NCBI GenBank assembly: GCA_024509875.1
Contig: JAMPIV010017806.1
Span: forward strand, 1 to 64,000
Direction of reading: 5' to 3'
Length of the DNA: 64,000 nt
Source: Oreohelix idahoensis
Taxonomy: Eukaryota; Mollusca; Gastropoda; Stylommatophora; Oreohelicidae
Positions within the stretch are counted from its first letter, which is position 1. Each line of letters opens with the position of its first letter. Shown here in pieces: positions 12,055 to 22,670 of the stretch. The position numbers and the translations under genes are program-made. The notes under the pieces are model-generated. The model was given only the letters and a program-made list of their open reading frames with translations. It had not been told where the DNA came from and did not search any database.

Positions 12055-14240
12055 TTATACATCATATGGCTGTGTTCTTGTTCTGATTGTTGTTGTTGTT
12101 GTTATTATCTTTCTAATTGTTGTTGTGCTTGTTCTTATACTTCATATAGTTGTGTTCTGATTGTTGTTGTTGTTAATATACTTCATATGGCTGTGTTGTG
12201 ATTGTTGTTGTTGTTATTATACTTCACCTGGTTGTGTTCTGATTGTTGTTGTTGTTATTATACTTCATATGGCTGTGTTCTTATTGTTGTTATTGTTATT
12301 ATATTTCATCTGGTTGAGTTCGTATAGTTGTTATTATACTTCATCTGGTTGTGTTCTTATTATTGTTGTTATTATACTTCATATGGCTGTGTTCTTGTTC
12401 TGATTGTTGTTGTTGTTATTATACTTCATCTGACTGTGTTCTTGTTCTGATTGTTGTTGTTGTTATTATACTTCATATGGCTGTGTTCTTATTGTTGTTG
12501 TTGTTATTATACTTCATATGGCTGTGTTCTTATTGTTGTTGTTGTTATTATACTTCATCTGACCGTGTAATAATTGTTGTTGTTGTTATTATACTTCATA
12601 TGGCTGTGTTCTTGTTCTGATTGTTGTTATTATACTTCACCTGGTTGTGTTCTGATTGTTGTTGATGTTGTTATTATACTTCATATGGATGTGTTCTTGT
12701 TCTGATTGTTGTTATTGTTATTATACTTAATATGGTTGTGTTCTGATTGCTGTTGTTGTTATTATACTTCATCTGGTTGTGTTCTGATTGTTGTTGTTGT
12801 TATTATACTTCATCTGGTTGTGTTCTGATTGCTGTTGTTGTTATTATACTTCATATGGCTGTGTTCTTGTTCTGATTGTTGTTGTTGTTATTATACTTCA
12901 TATAGCTGAGTTCTTATTGTTGTTGTTGTTATTATACTTCATCTGGCTGCGTTGTTATTGTTTTTGTTGTTTGTATACTTCACCTGGTTGTGTTCTTATT
13001 GTTGTTGTTGTTTTTATTATACTTCACTTCATCTGGTTGTGTTCGTTTTGTTATACTTCATCTCGTTGTGTTCTTGTTGTTGATGTCCTTCTCATACTTG
13101 TATCTGGTTGTGTTCTTGTTATTGCTGTTGTTATTCTTATACTTCATCTGGTTGTGTTCGTATAGTTGGTATTATACTTTATATCGCTGTGTTCTGATTG
13201 TTGCTGTTGTTATTATACTTCATATGGCTGTGTTATTATGGTTGTTGTTGTTATTATACCTCATATGGCTGTGTTCTGATTGTTGTTGTTGTTATTATAC
13301 TTCATCTGGTTGTGTTCTCATTGTTGTTGTTGTTATTATACTTCATCTGACTGTGTTCTTGTTCTGATTGTTGTTGTTGTTATTATACTTCATATGGCTG
13401 TGTTCTAATTGTTGTTGTTGTTATTATACTTCATATGGCTGTGTTCTTATTGTTGTTATTGTTATTATATTTCATCTGGTTGAGTTCGTATAGTTGTTAT
13501 TATACTTCATATGGTTGTGTTCTTATTGTTGTTATTGTTATTATATTTCATCTGGTTGAGTTCGTATAGTTGTTATTATACTTCATATGGTTGTGTTCTT
13601 ATTGTTGTTATTGTTATTATATTTCATCTGGTTGAGTTCGTATAGTTGTTATTATACTTCATATGGTTGTGTTCTTATTGTTGTTATTGTTATTATATTT
13701 CATCTGGTTGAGTTCGTATAGTTGTTATTATACTTCATATGGTTGTGTTCTTATTGTTGTTATTGTTATTATATTTCATCTGGTTGAGTTCGTATAGTTG
13801 TTATTATACTTCATATGGTTGTGTTCTTATTGTTGTTATTGTTATTAAATTTCATCTGGTTGAGTTCGTATAGTTGTTATTATATTATACTTCATATGGT
13901 TGTGTTCTTATTGTTGTTATTGTTATTTATATTTTATTGGTTGTTATAGTTCGTATATTTCATCTAGTTGTTATTATACTTCATATGGTTGTGTTCTTAT
14001 TGTTGTTATTGTTATTATATTTCATCTGGTTGAGTTCGTATAGTTGTTATTATACTTCATATGGTTGTGTTCTTATTGTTGTTATTGTTATTATATTTCA
14101 TCTGGTTGTGTTCGTATAGTTGTTATTATACTTCATATGGTTGTGTTCTTATTGTTGTTATTGTTATTATATTTCATCTGGTTGAGTTCGTATAGTTGTT
14201 ATTATACTTCATATGGTTGTGTTCTTATTGTTGTTATATC
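12055..14240. repeat. Large tandem array of TTG/TTA-rich units with higher-order structure
   Basis: About 2.2 kb of head-to-tail units built from (TTG)n-TTATTATACTTCATATGG-CTGTGTTCTGAT. In the first part (to about 13,440) the unit is roughly 40-50 bp and variable. From about 13,440 to 14,230 it becomes a regular two-part unit of about 76 bp, repeated about ten times, alternating CATATGGTTGTG and CATCTGGTTGAG halves. Long Leu/Val/Cys-rich open frames across it are by-products of the repeat. It lies in the last intron of the fucosyltransferase gene, about 180 bp upstream of the terminal exon. Confidence 0.93.
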
Positions 14241-14261
14241 ATTGTTGTGATTAATTACGAT

Positions 14262-14636
14262 CGTTAACTTAATAAAGAAAACTTATGAAGACATAACATG
14301 CAGAGTTATTAATGAAGGACAGCTTACAAAACTTTTTGGGATAAACATTGGAGTGCAAGAGGGAAGTCTTTTGTCACCATTTCTCTGACTATATATTGGG
14401 TTATGCAGACATCGAGAGACATCGACTTCAGACAACAGACATTGAATCCAGTGGACTCTGATTAAACAGTTTAATGATCTAGATGTTGCCGACGACCTGG
14501 CTCTTCTGTCCCATAACTGTAATCAGATGCCAGACACAATGAAAGTGCTTGATGAGAGGTCATAGCAAGTGAGTCTGAAGATACAGAAGGATAAAACAAA
14601 GATAACGAGAATAAACGCAGGAAATGATAACCGTAC
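14262..14636 (+). pseudogene. LINE 4 reverse-transcriptase fragment
   Basis: The sequence is close to LINE 1 at 7,335-7,700: LIKKTYEDI, an INEGQL block, GVQEGSLLSPFL and a degraded ADDLALLSHN motif near 14,490-14,520, then KTKITRINAGNDN. Stops and small indels interrupt it. It ends abruptly at 14,636, where a probable LTR begins. It is a dead fragment in a fucosyltransferase intron. Confidence 0.75.
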
Positions 14637-16246
14637 TGTAACGAGTTGCCTCCCCTTGCTCTGCAGTAATTGTCCAACAGTGGCCAAAGCCTAGAGTATC
14701 TAATGGGGTCTTCACACGTGTCTTTCTTCACACAAGATTACTCTGGGCAGAGTTGTAGATGGAAGGATTGTTACGCACAGATTCTTTTGTAGGCAGTGAA
14801 TATAGAGATATATATAGAAAGATATTTATTTATCTGTTAACACTTTTTGTTGAGAAATACTTAGATTTACGTCGGCCCATCTTGAGTTGAACTCTGGGGG
14901 TCACGCGTTTCTGCGCATGTGTCGAATTGTGGTTGTCGAGAGAGACTTCCGTGATGATGGGCGGATCCTGATCGCTGTACGGACAGAAGTCCGAAGATTT
15001 GTTCTTTGCTGTGAAATTCTGGGGGAAGGTGACATCGTCTGTGTGACTATTATGTCTATGTTCCTCCCCAGAATATATTCTTAGCGCCAAAGAAAGGCGG
15101 GTGCTATTTTTCTAGTGTTTTTCTAGGATGACAAGGTAAAGAGAGACAGTTACTGTACCTTTTCAAATGCCTAGATCTGCAGCCATGTTATGGTCTGCAC
15201 ATGTATATGATTGACTATTTTCGAGACGACATTTTGCCAGCAGCACCATTATTCGTATGATATACATTGCATTATTATGCATATAATCTACACAGCATTA
15301 TTGATATGATGGACAGCGCCATTTACTTATGCTTTATTATACAGCTTCGGAGTGAGCGAAGCTCATCGAAGTTAGGAGCCATTTTTGGATCTCGCCTTTG
15401 CCTAAGCGGATCATCGTTCGGAGAACAGGGATACTTTACTATCTGATGATGATACAGAGATGTCTACTATTGTAAGCCACTACTGGTGGTTTTGAGATTG
15501 TCGTCATAAAAGCCTACTAATTTACGGCTTGTAATTCTTCGTCAGGGCGCCATTGATGATAAATATTTGAGAACAGACGTGATCAGTCAGTTAGGCTTGA
15601 AAGTAAATACAACTAGAACCCAGAGGGACTAGCTACTAACGTTCTGTTATATTCACATTCTTTACGAATGTATCTTTGATGTCGTAAACCATTTTCAAGC
15701 ATGTGATGTTGTTGCCAACCTATCAACTCTACAGAACAGTACACCCATTCGCGTAACTCACATCTGTACTCTCACTCAATATAAACACTGTCCCTTGCCA
15801 GGGCCTCAATGCTTTATGGACAAGGTGACCGGTATATCCAACACTGTGTCGGTTCGAGTTGACCATCTACCTTCATCAAGATGACTAGTACACACAAACT
15901 ACATGCACCACAGTCACCCTTGTCAATGTAATGTGCCAGTGTGACGCCTTTGCATTTACAGTTTACATTCTACATTTATCAGTGTGGTGTCTTCATGTAT
16001 ACAGCATTCTTCAATGATAAGAAAATATTTACACTTATCAAGGATAATGATGCTTCTACCTCTAGGTAGTTTCCACACAAGATATTTCAGAAAGCAAGAA
16101 TAATGCTGCATGTGGTTCAGCACGTTAACTTTAGTATCTGACCAGCCGCCTTTTGTGAAGATGAGTTATGCATTTTAATTGTAGCTCGTACAAGCCCCCA
16201 GCTAATTTAATTAAGCGAAATTCAAATGTGGCCTGTTTAATATACA
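14637..16246 (+). mobile_element. Probable diverged solo LTR related to element A LTR
   Basis: The segment starts TGTAACGAG inside LINE 4 and may end at ATATACA (16,246). Flanks are CGTAC on the left and CGTAG on the right, a 5-bp candidate target duplication with one mismatch. The part at about 15,715-15,990 is clearly alignable by eye to the 3' part of element A's LTR (44,490-44,700): CCAACCT(A/G)TCAACTCTA, CATTCGCGTA, the GGACAAG-TGACC block and ACATTTATCA. Length, about 1.6 kb, is close to element A's 1.58 kb. The left third is too diverged to align by eye, so the boundaries are inferred. Confidence 0.42.
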
Positions 16247-16839
16247 CGTAGCTGAAAATCGATGACTACTGTTGCTGTTGTTTCGTCGTTTGTGATGAGG
16301 GCACTTCTCTAGGAATTTCCAGAGGAACTTCACTCCTAATACCAAGGTAGTTATCTTCACAACTCGTCAAATGTAGGTGGTTATTGTCGAATCCCAGCTC
16401 TTGAAGCACAAACTAGTTGCGTGGACTTATCTACAAACTAGTCTCGGACCACGAAAAGTCTTGTACCACGACGAATAGTCTTGTACCACGAATTTTATAG
16501 AAAAATAAAAGAGAACAAATGCCTCAGCTAAGTATATGGTGGTCGAAAGGTTAAACAGGCGCCTTTTCTCGCTGTCCGTCCACCAGTGTTTGTCTCTCAG
16601 AAAGTTTATTCTCCCTGAGCATATACAGCATAACTCAGGGCATATGCTAAGAAATCACCATTATTCTTTTGGTTAATTTACTGAGAAAAATGTGTCTAGA
16701 CAGCGAGAGTGCAATGGCTTGTGCCTGGACTTACATTATCAAGTTACATATTTCTCACAAAATGATACTATACACACTATGGACATGTGATGCAATCATC
16801 ACTCCTCACTGCTCCATTCGGAGTCTGGGGTTACCTATA
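16247..16839. other. Intronic sequence, nothing recognised
   Basis: No protein similarity, SINE head or tandem structure seen. It lies within the long last intron of the fucosyltransferase gene. Confidence 0.4.
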
Positions 16840-17110
16840 CTTTTGGTTCTCTGTTCGAACTAGTATGAAGCAATCACAGGGGCTTGCTGTAGTGGTTTAT
16901 GAATATACTGTTTTCATGTGCTGAGGTTGCCAACCTCTTATGACTTGTATAACCATTAGCAGTACAAACATGTCAAATTTACATTGTAAAATATTGTTAC
17001 AACTTACCCCAAAATGTTGGGATCTACAATCTCCGGGCACAGATGAATGGGCACAGCGACTTAGGTTAGATGCTTCGAACAGTTGGTGTGGGAAAATTTT
17101 AGAATCCCTC
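16840..17110. repeat. Dispersed repeat, copy 1
   Basis: Aligns by eye to 37,955-38,290. Shared landmarks in the same order are AACTAG, AAGCAATCAC, a GTGGTT(T/C)ATGAA block, GCTGAGGTTGCCA-CCTC, ATGACTT, an AACTTAC box and CAGATGAAT. I do not recognise the family; no coding sequence or terminal repeats are visible. Confidence 0.6.
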
Positions 17111-17779
17111 GTATGACGGGTGCTCCTGATCCCTTATGTCTCCAGTCTTTGTATTTAGAAAATGCTGTTTTTCTTTTTTAAGTTTCAAAGATGCCCAAAT
17201 ACTCTATCCTGTCAATCAATTTGAAATCCTGTCTTAATCTTCTCTGGCTCCTGGGAGTTGCTGCTGTGACGTCTTGCAATGCAGTGTGTTACAGTCTCAA
17301 ATTGTGTTAAGTTATATTCCACCTACTGCTCCAAGCTTCCACGTGGCTTTTCCGACAAAATAAAACCAATCAGAGGGAAAGTATATTTCTTGCTTTCAAT
17401 TGGACCAATCCTGTGCGAGACTAGCTGGGCCGGGGTGTTTATTTTAATCCCTCCCCCTCCTCCCGCGTATTTTAAAATATTATTTTAAAATTTAAATCCA
17501 TCACCTGTCTTCCAATTATGGCATGATTACTTCCCTGTCTTTCAAATACGATTTCTAACATCGCCTTCAATATGGTGCCCTTGTAACTATGTCTACCCAG
17601 ACGGGTTTATCGGTTATTTTATCACAAACAATCTCTGGGCGAAATGATTGTGCATCGCTAAACTTGCCACTGAGGCAGACACACGCAACTTGGCTTCTTT
17701 TATTTTTTCTGCCACCAGGTTGGGACGTGTTTGCGAAGAACACGCATTCAGATGGTTATTCTTGTCTGCAGACAAGAAT
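17111..17779. other. Intronic sequence, nothing recognised
   Basis: No family recognised. A pyrimidine-rich run near 17,450-17,470 and short open frames only. Confidence 0.4.
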
Positions 17780-18258
17780 TACGTGGATTTTTAACCAATG
17801 CTCCAAAACACGGAGAACACCAACAACCACAAAGCTGCAGATTTTCATAAACGTGTGCTTGCTTAGAATAGTAGGATTGAAGTAGTATGACAATATCACT
17901 AATGTGGAACTGACGACTAGACCAAGGCACGCGTCAGTGGAACAAGAGATGAGAAGAAACTGCTAAAGATGGATTAGACACAACTGAGGAAACTTGTTGA
18001 TAGCATCAAGCAGTCTGAACAAGAGATGAGAAGAAACCGCTAAAGATGGATTAGACACAATTGAGGAAACCTGTTGATAGCATTATCAAGCAAGTCTGTG
18101 TTGTGGAATCCCCAGCGTATGAGAGATACCAGGAGGCCAAGGAATAATGAGAAGACAACTGGAGACAAACACGAAGGTGTATGAAGAAGATATGGAAAGA
18201 TTTTGAGGTGATGGCAGTGGACATGAAGATTTAGTACGAGTATATGTTTGTTGAAGTT
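17780..18258 (+). pseudogene. LINE 5, 3' end of reverse transcriptase, with internal duplication
   Basis: The sense frame resembles LINE 1 at 7,940-8,290: LQIFINVCLLRIVGLK near 17,840-17,885, then VEQEMRR and degraded W-I-x-H-T-L-R-K. A block of about 78 bp (GAACAAGAGATGAGAAGAAA onward) is present twice in tandem at about 17,941-18,018 and 18,019-18,096. The LINE end is interrupted by a SINE, after which sequence resumes at 18,589. Not functional. Confidence 0.72.
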
Positions 18259-18271
18259 CTATACCTCGTCT
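18259..18271. repeat. Left target-site duplication of SINE
   Basis: CTATACCTCGTCT here is repeated exactly at 18,576-18,588, bracketing the SINE between them. Thirteen identical bases fit L1/RTE-type insertion. Confidence 0.85.
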
Positions 18272-18575
18272 TCTTCTTCTTCTTCGTTCGTCCTGAAAAG
18301 GACAGTGGTTGCGTTGTGTCTGTTTACGCCTAAGCTGTGATATCTGCACCTTTCGGTCGACACATCCGACTTCTACACGGCATTTTTTAGGACCGGGTTT
18401 GCCTTCCCATTTCGATCCACACTCGCTCAGCCAGACTGCACAGCTGCAGACTGTTTCCAGGACCACCACGTGGAGGTGGAGTGCGGTCTTGACCAGCTCT
18501 GGTTCGCTGGTCCTGACGCAGGCAGTCGAGCTATGAGTCGCTGACTGCGGTCTCTATTGCTGCGTCTTGAGGTCC
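18272..18575 (-). mobile_element. SINE with (GAA)n tail, minus strand
   Basis: A 304-bp insertion lies between exact 13-bp duplications. On the minus strand it begins GGACCTCAAG and ends in CCTTTTCAGGACGAACGAAG followed by a GAA-repeat tail, the 3' tail style of many invertebrate SINEs. It sits in the 3' end of LINE 5, inside the fucosyltransferase intron. I did not identify clear A and B boxes, so the promoter class is open. Confidence 0.72.
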
Positions 18576-18588
18576 CTATACCTCGTCT
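18576..18588. repeat. Right target-site duplication of SINE
   Basis: Exact second copy of the 13-bp duplication described at 18,259-18,271. Confidence 0.85.
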
Positions 18589-18638
18589 GAAGTTGAAGGG
18601 TAATCAAAATAAACAGTTCCAACAAAAACAGTACTTAC

Positions 18639-18759
18639 AGTAGTCTGGCCTCTGATCCAAAGGTTTAGGGCTAAACTTGAGCTTGCCATAAGGGACGAAA
18701 ATATCTGCGTCCACTCGGTACGACATGATCAAGTTAATCTGACTGTTCCAGGCAGAACT
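18639..18759 (-). CDS. Alpha-1,3-fucosyltransferase, internal exon
   Basis: On the minus strand this 121-bp exon encodes SAWNSQINLIMSYRVDADI followed by FVPYGKLKFSPKP. This is the family-10 signature W-N-x(5-6)-M-S-Y-R-x-D-x-D-I-F-V-P-Y-G, part of the GDP-fucose-binding region. The acceptor is a long pyrimidine tract ending TAAGATCAG (AG at 18,760-18,761) and the donor is a consensus GTAAGT (18,633-18,638). The exon is 40 codons plus one base, and the spare base completes the first codon of the exon at 11,874. Between this exon and the one near 27.3 kb, perhaps 60-80 residues normally present in the family (the V-x-F-H and F-x-x-E-S-P blocks) are not seen. Confidence 0.92.
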
Positions 18760-18775
18760 CTGATCTTAGAAGATA

Positions 18776-19921
18776 TAGAAAAAAAAGGAAAATTTGACAG
18801 TACTACAAGGACAGATGTGGTGAACGATGTCAACAAGAGAAACACATTTTGGTTTGACCGATGACAACACATACATTATGAACGATCATACAACATGCAA
18901 TATGTTTGTCCGATTTTTATATATATAATCATTTTCGTTTGCGCTCCTCGTGGAGTATAAAGCGACAATTGATGCTAGCCCATTGCAGGAAACCTACTCT
19001 TAACATTAACATGCTCCGTCAGTTCTGGTTTCTGTAGCCATTTGATTTATATAATCACGTTGCCAGTCACGTGTGTAATCACATATTAATGGTCTTGTCC
19101 GACATGCCGGAAGAAGGAGTAGTCCTTTCTTTTCTCATAAGTGACCCCCGGGAAATACCCCGGCCAAATTTTTATATTACTCGTACTTCAGAAAGTATAA
19201 ATATTTGCCTACGCCAAATAATATGGCATAAGACCATTCATTCACCATCCTTCAGTTCCACGACAAGCATAGGCGTCCAAAAATGGCATGCAGGGCTTTA
19301 AGAAATTTGTTTTAGGCCTTCGACAAATTCATATATGCTGTGCCAACAATTCCAGATCTATCCATTCTCCATATGTTTTTGTAATGTCTCCCACTATCTC
19401 TCTTACCCAGCGCATCCCAGAACAGAACTACTATGTAATGCAATCAGCAGGTGTCCTCAATGTATGTCCAATCCAATATAAGTGTTTCCTTCTCAAATCT
19501 TCTTAAACTGGTATCTGTCTAATTCCTTACATCAGTTCCATATCCTTGACCTTGTCGTTCCATTTCAATGTTTCTATTCAGCGCAAGCCCCAGTTTATAA
19601 AATCTGTATCTTTGTGGTTGTCGTTTATTTTTTATTTATTTATACTGCTTCTCCATTTTAATTAGAATCGCTAATAACAAGCAGCAAATAAATTGTGATA
19701 TGTTTCACAAATTATGTATTATTATTATTATTATTTTCTGTAAAAGTTGACTTGGACACAATTAACCACATAACATGTCGACATGAAGGACGATATATCT
19801 GAGACTAGAGGTCAACACAACAACAAGAATAACAGTAACAAACATTGTGTTAGGGGAAACATTGTGTATATGTATGTATGAGTGTGTGTGTGTGTGTGCG
19901 CGAGCGTGCGTGCATGCGTGC

Positions 19922-19960
<39 letters not shown>

Positions 19961-20506
19961 TTTAGATTTTTGTTGGTTGTGTGCACTTTAAAGAATATTT
20001 AATATTTAAATCGGTATGGAATAATTAACGAGCAGCATTGAAATGACGTTTTAATAGACACCCTTAGAGCATAGGATAGATTTAGCGAGAAGATGACTTG
20101 CTTCATAGCTCTGTTCTACCGCTACCATCTAGATCTGTGCAGTTAACTTCATATCTGTCCTGTGACATCGCTACCTCTAGTTCACAAGTTCTCTTCTCGG
20201 CCTTCTGTGAACTACTTTCAACTTTACCATACATCTCGCCACAACATCTACAAAGAGCAATGTGGATGTATTGACAGACGGCAATGGGTATAAGAATTGT
20301 TTAAGTCTCATTAGAAGGAAGAAATCCATTTTCTGTAGGTGTGATACGAGAAAAGGACAGCTGCAGCATGTTGTGACATCAGGACAGAATCTCTGATAAA
20401 GAAATAGAGGATGACAAGAACAGAAAAGATTGAACAGTTTCACATCGCGGCATGGAAAGACATCAACAACTGAATTGATAAATACCACTGAAGATAGGAA
20501 GTTATG
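18776..20506. other. Intronic sequence with a GT microsatellite
   Basis: Apart from the GT repeat no element or exon is recognised. I searched the minus strand here for the missing fucosyltransferase exon motifs and did not find them. Confidence 0.4.
19879..19957. repeat. (GT)n/(GC-GT) microsatellite
   Basis: GT dinucleotides with a central GCGC/GCAT-containing section, then about 15 clean GT units. Alternating purine-pyrimidine sequence. Confidence 0.92.
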
Positions 20507-20511
20507 GGAAG
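20507..20511. repeat. Target-site duplication GGAAG (left)
   Basis: GGAAG immediately precedes the left LTR and recurs immediately after the right LTR at 26,836-26,840. A 5-bp duplication is standard for many LTR retroelements. Confidence 0.85.
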
Positions 20512-22361
20512 TGTCGTGGGTTTAGTTAAAATGTTAGAGTATTTGTCGAGTTAGACAATTGTAGTGAAATCGACAATGATAGTGAACTGACAAAATTATA
20601 GATTACACATAGATTCTGTGTAAATAAGGTGAACTTGAGACCAACCTGGAAGAGGATTCATTAAAGTTATCTCTCTCTCCAAGTCTCAACACACCTATAT
20701 AGACTAAGCACCACCAGCTCTCTTTCCTTTCTCTTGTCAAAAATAAGGACGATAATAAGAGCTGAAATAATAATTATGGATGAAGGGTCGTGAACAGCGC
20801 CTTAATAAATACATAAAATGTATTAAAGGTTCTTGAAAAGAAAATATATGAAAAAAAGTATATCAGCACAACAACATAACAAGCATCAATATTCACAACA
20901 GTTAACAAGTATCCAATCAAACACCAATGGACAAAACAATTCACCAACACAAAACCTATCCTGTAGAACACCGAGAAAATAAATAAACAAAGTTCTCAAT
21001 CCTTCCGCTTTTGGGGAACCATATTCGATAACTCCAAATAGTGTCTTTATAAGCAGATATATCCTCATATAGGTGATGAATTTTCACTATATAATACACT
21101 GTAGGCGCTATCCATGCACCATTTGGTTACACCCTAATAACGAGATATGTTGTAGATTACTTTGTCTATCTTCGGCTGACCGCTAATGCGTGCGGGGTTT
21201 TGAATGACCAGAAACACACACAAGGCGAGGTTACTTTAGGACAAACGGTCCACGGCGCTATTATCCAGCGCATGAAAGAAATTTTGGCCTGCGCACTTGA
21301 TGTTTAATCCGATTTGGCTGGCTTGAACTTTTATTTGTGACTGAGTGCTCCGGTTAAGCACACAATCTGGTGTTTAAATTCTGCTGAAGACGCTGCGCTG
21401 ATAGATCTGCTGGAAGCCACTATGCTCTGACAGCTGATCAAGAGGCGAGTAGGAAACCACTACTGCCAACTGCGTTTTCAGATTTGCTTTGGCTCGTTAT
21501 ACACTGCATGAGTTTATTTCCCATTAGAGGGATGGGCGTTGAAAAAGAGTTGTATTTCAGGAAGGGGGGACAACTCGTGGTGCTAATTGCTTTCAGAAAA
21601 AAACCGCGAGATCGAAGAGAATGTGACGTTTTTCGCCTGACTGAAATCCTGCGATAGCAGTGGGTTATCCTGAAACCCGAGATGACGAGAAAAGGCAACA
21701 CAATCTAGTTTTTGTGTTAACGTCTGCCTGTCTCATTTGGTCATCTACGGGCAGGAAAAATTTACGAGTGTCCTTAACTGAGTAAACCTATCTAAATTTA
21801 TAGTCTACCAGAGACGCCAAACCCCATTGCGTGTTCCCACGGATGAACGGCGTAACGTAATCATGAGTAAGTCAAATGTTATTCTAGAGACTACATCAGA
21901 AGGCAACAACCGCGAGAAAGTTTCGTACATGTGACATAATGTTATTCTGTGAGTGATCAAGGGCCACAACCAAAAAATCTCAGAACCAACGTGAGTTTTG
22001 TCTCCCCTTTGTTCCCACTACCGACTGTATTAGGCTAGCGGTTCACTTCAAAGAAAATGTTTCTCGCTCGAGATCAAACCTGTTACGAGCCATCCGCGTT
22101 CCCTAGTCAGAAAACACCAGGTGCAGCTTAGGTAATATTATCATAAGCTGACCGCTACTGACCAAGTGGGGAATTTATAATGAAGGCCAGAACGAAATTA
22201 AACCGCGGGGTGGGGTCTGAGAGGGGAATAATGGGCTACGTAGAAAAAATCCGAAAGAAAAGAAAACTGAAAGTGCAAAACAATCGAGGAAACCCGAACA
22301 TTAAAAGATAAGAAAAATGGGACGTGTTGGTAAAATAAAATTAACAGTCAAATCTGCAACA
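20512..22361 (-). repeat. 3' LTR of the LARD-like element
   Basis: 1,850 bp, from TGTCGTGGG to CTGCAACA on the plus strand. It is the mate of 24,983-26,835. It is the 3' LTR because the minus-strand purine tract abuts its right edge. Long open frames shared by both LTRs (minus strand near 20,774-20,971) have no recognisable product. Confidence 0.88.
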
Positions 22362-22540
22362 GGTTACCCCTACCCCACCCCCCCCCCCCGTTGCTAAAGC
22401 CCCACCACCCCCCCAACCCTGCCCCCCCCCCACCCCCTAACCCCCAATCCCCCCCTTCCCTCATAGACGTCCCGTCATAACACCCCCCCCCCCCGCCCCC
22501 CCCCCCCCCCCCCCCCTCCCCCCCCCCCCCCCCCCCGTTT
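22362..22540 (-). other. Expanded polypurine tract (poly-C on plus strand)
   Basis: Read on the minus strand this is a very G-rich stretch ending GGGGTGGGGTAGGGGTAACC directly before the 3' LTR. A polypurine tract is the plus-strand DNA primer in reverse transcription. Usual tracts are 10-20 bases; here G runs extend over about 160 bp, probably by slippage after or during insertion. Confidence 0.65.
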
Positions 22541-22670
22541 AAAGGTCGTGCACCACGGACTAAATGGACAGCAATTTAATTTTTTCATAGACGTCCGTTA
22601 TATGTCCTTGGAAATTTCCTATATTCATAAACCAAATTCGTATCCAACTTCTGGCCGTCTGTCCGTATGG

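Noticed and set aside
12161..14250. Leu/Val/Cys-rich open frames that look like membrane proteins
   Set aside because: They are translations of the TTG/TTA tandem array. Hydrophobicity comes from base composition, and the frames overlap in several registers.
20774..20971. Matching minus-strand frames in both LTRs of the LARD-like element (also 25,245-25,445)
   Set aside because: They match because the LTRs are duplicates. The hydrophobic, Phe/Val-rich product is typical of chance frames in AT-rich DNA.
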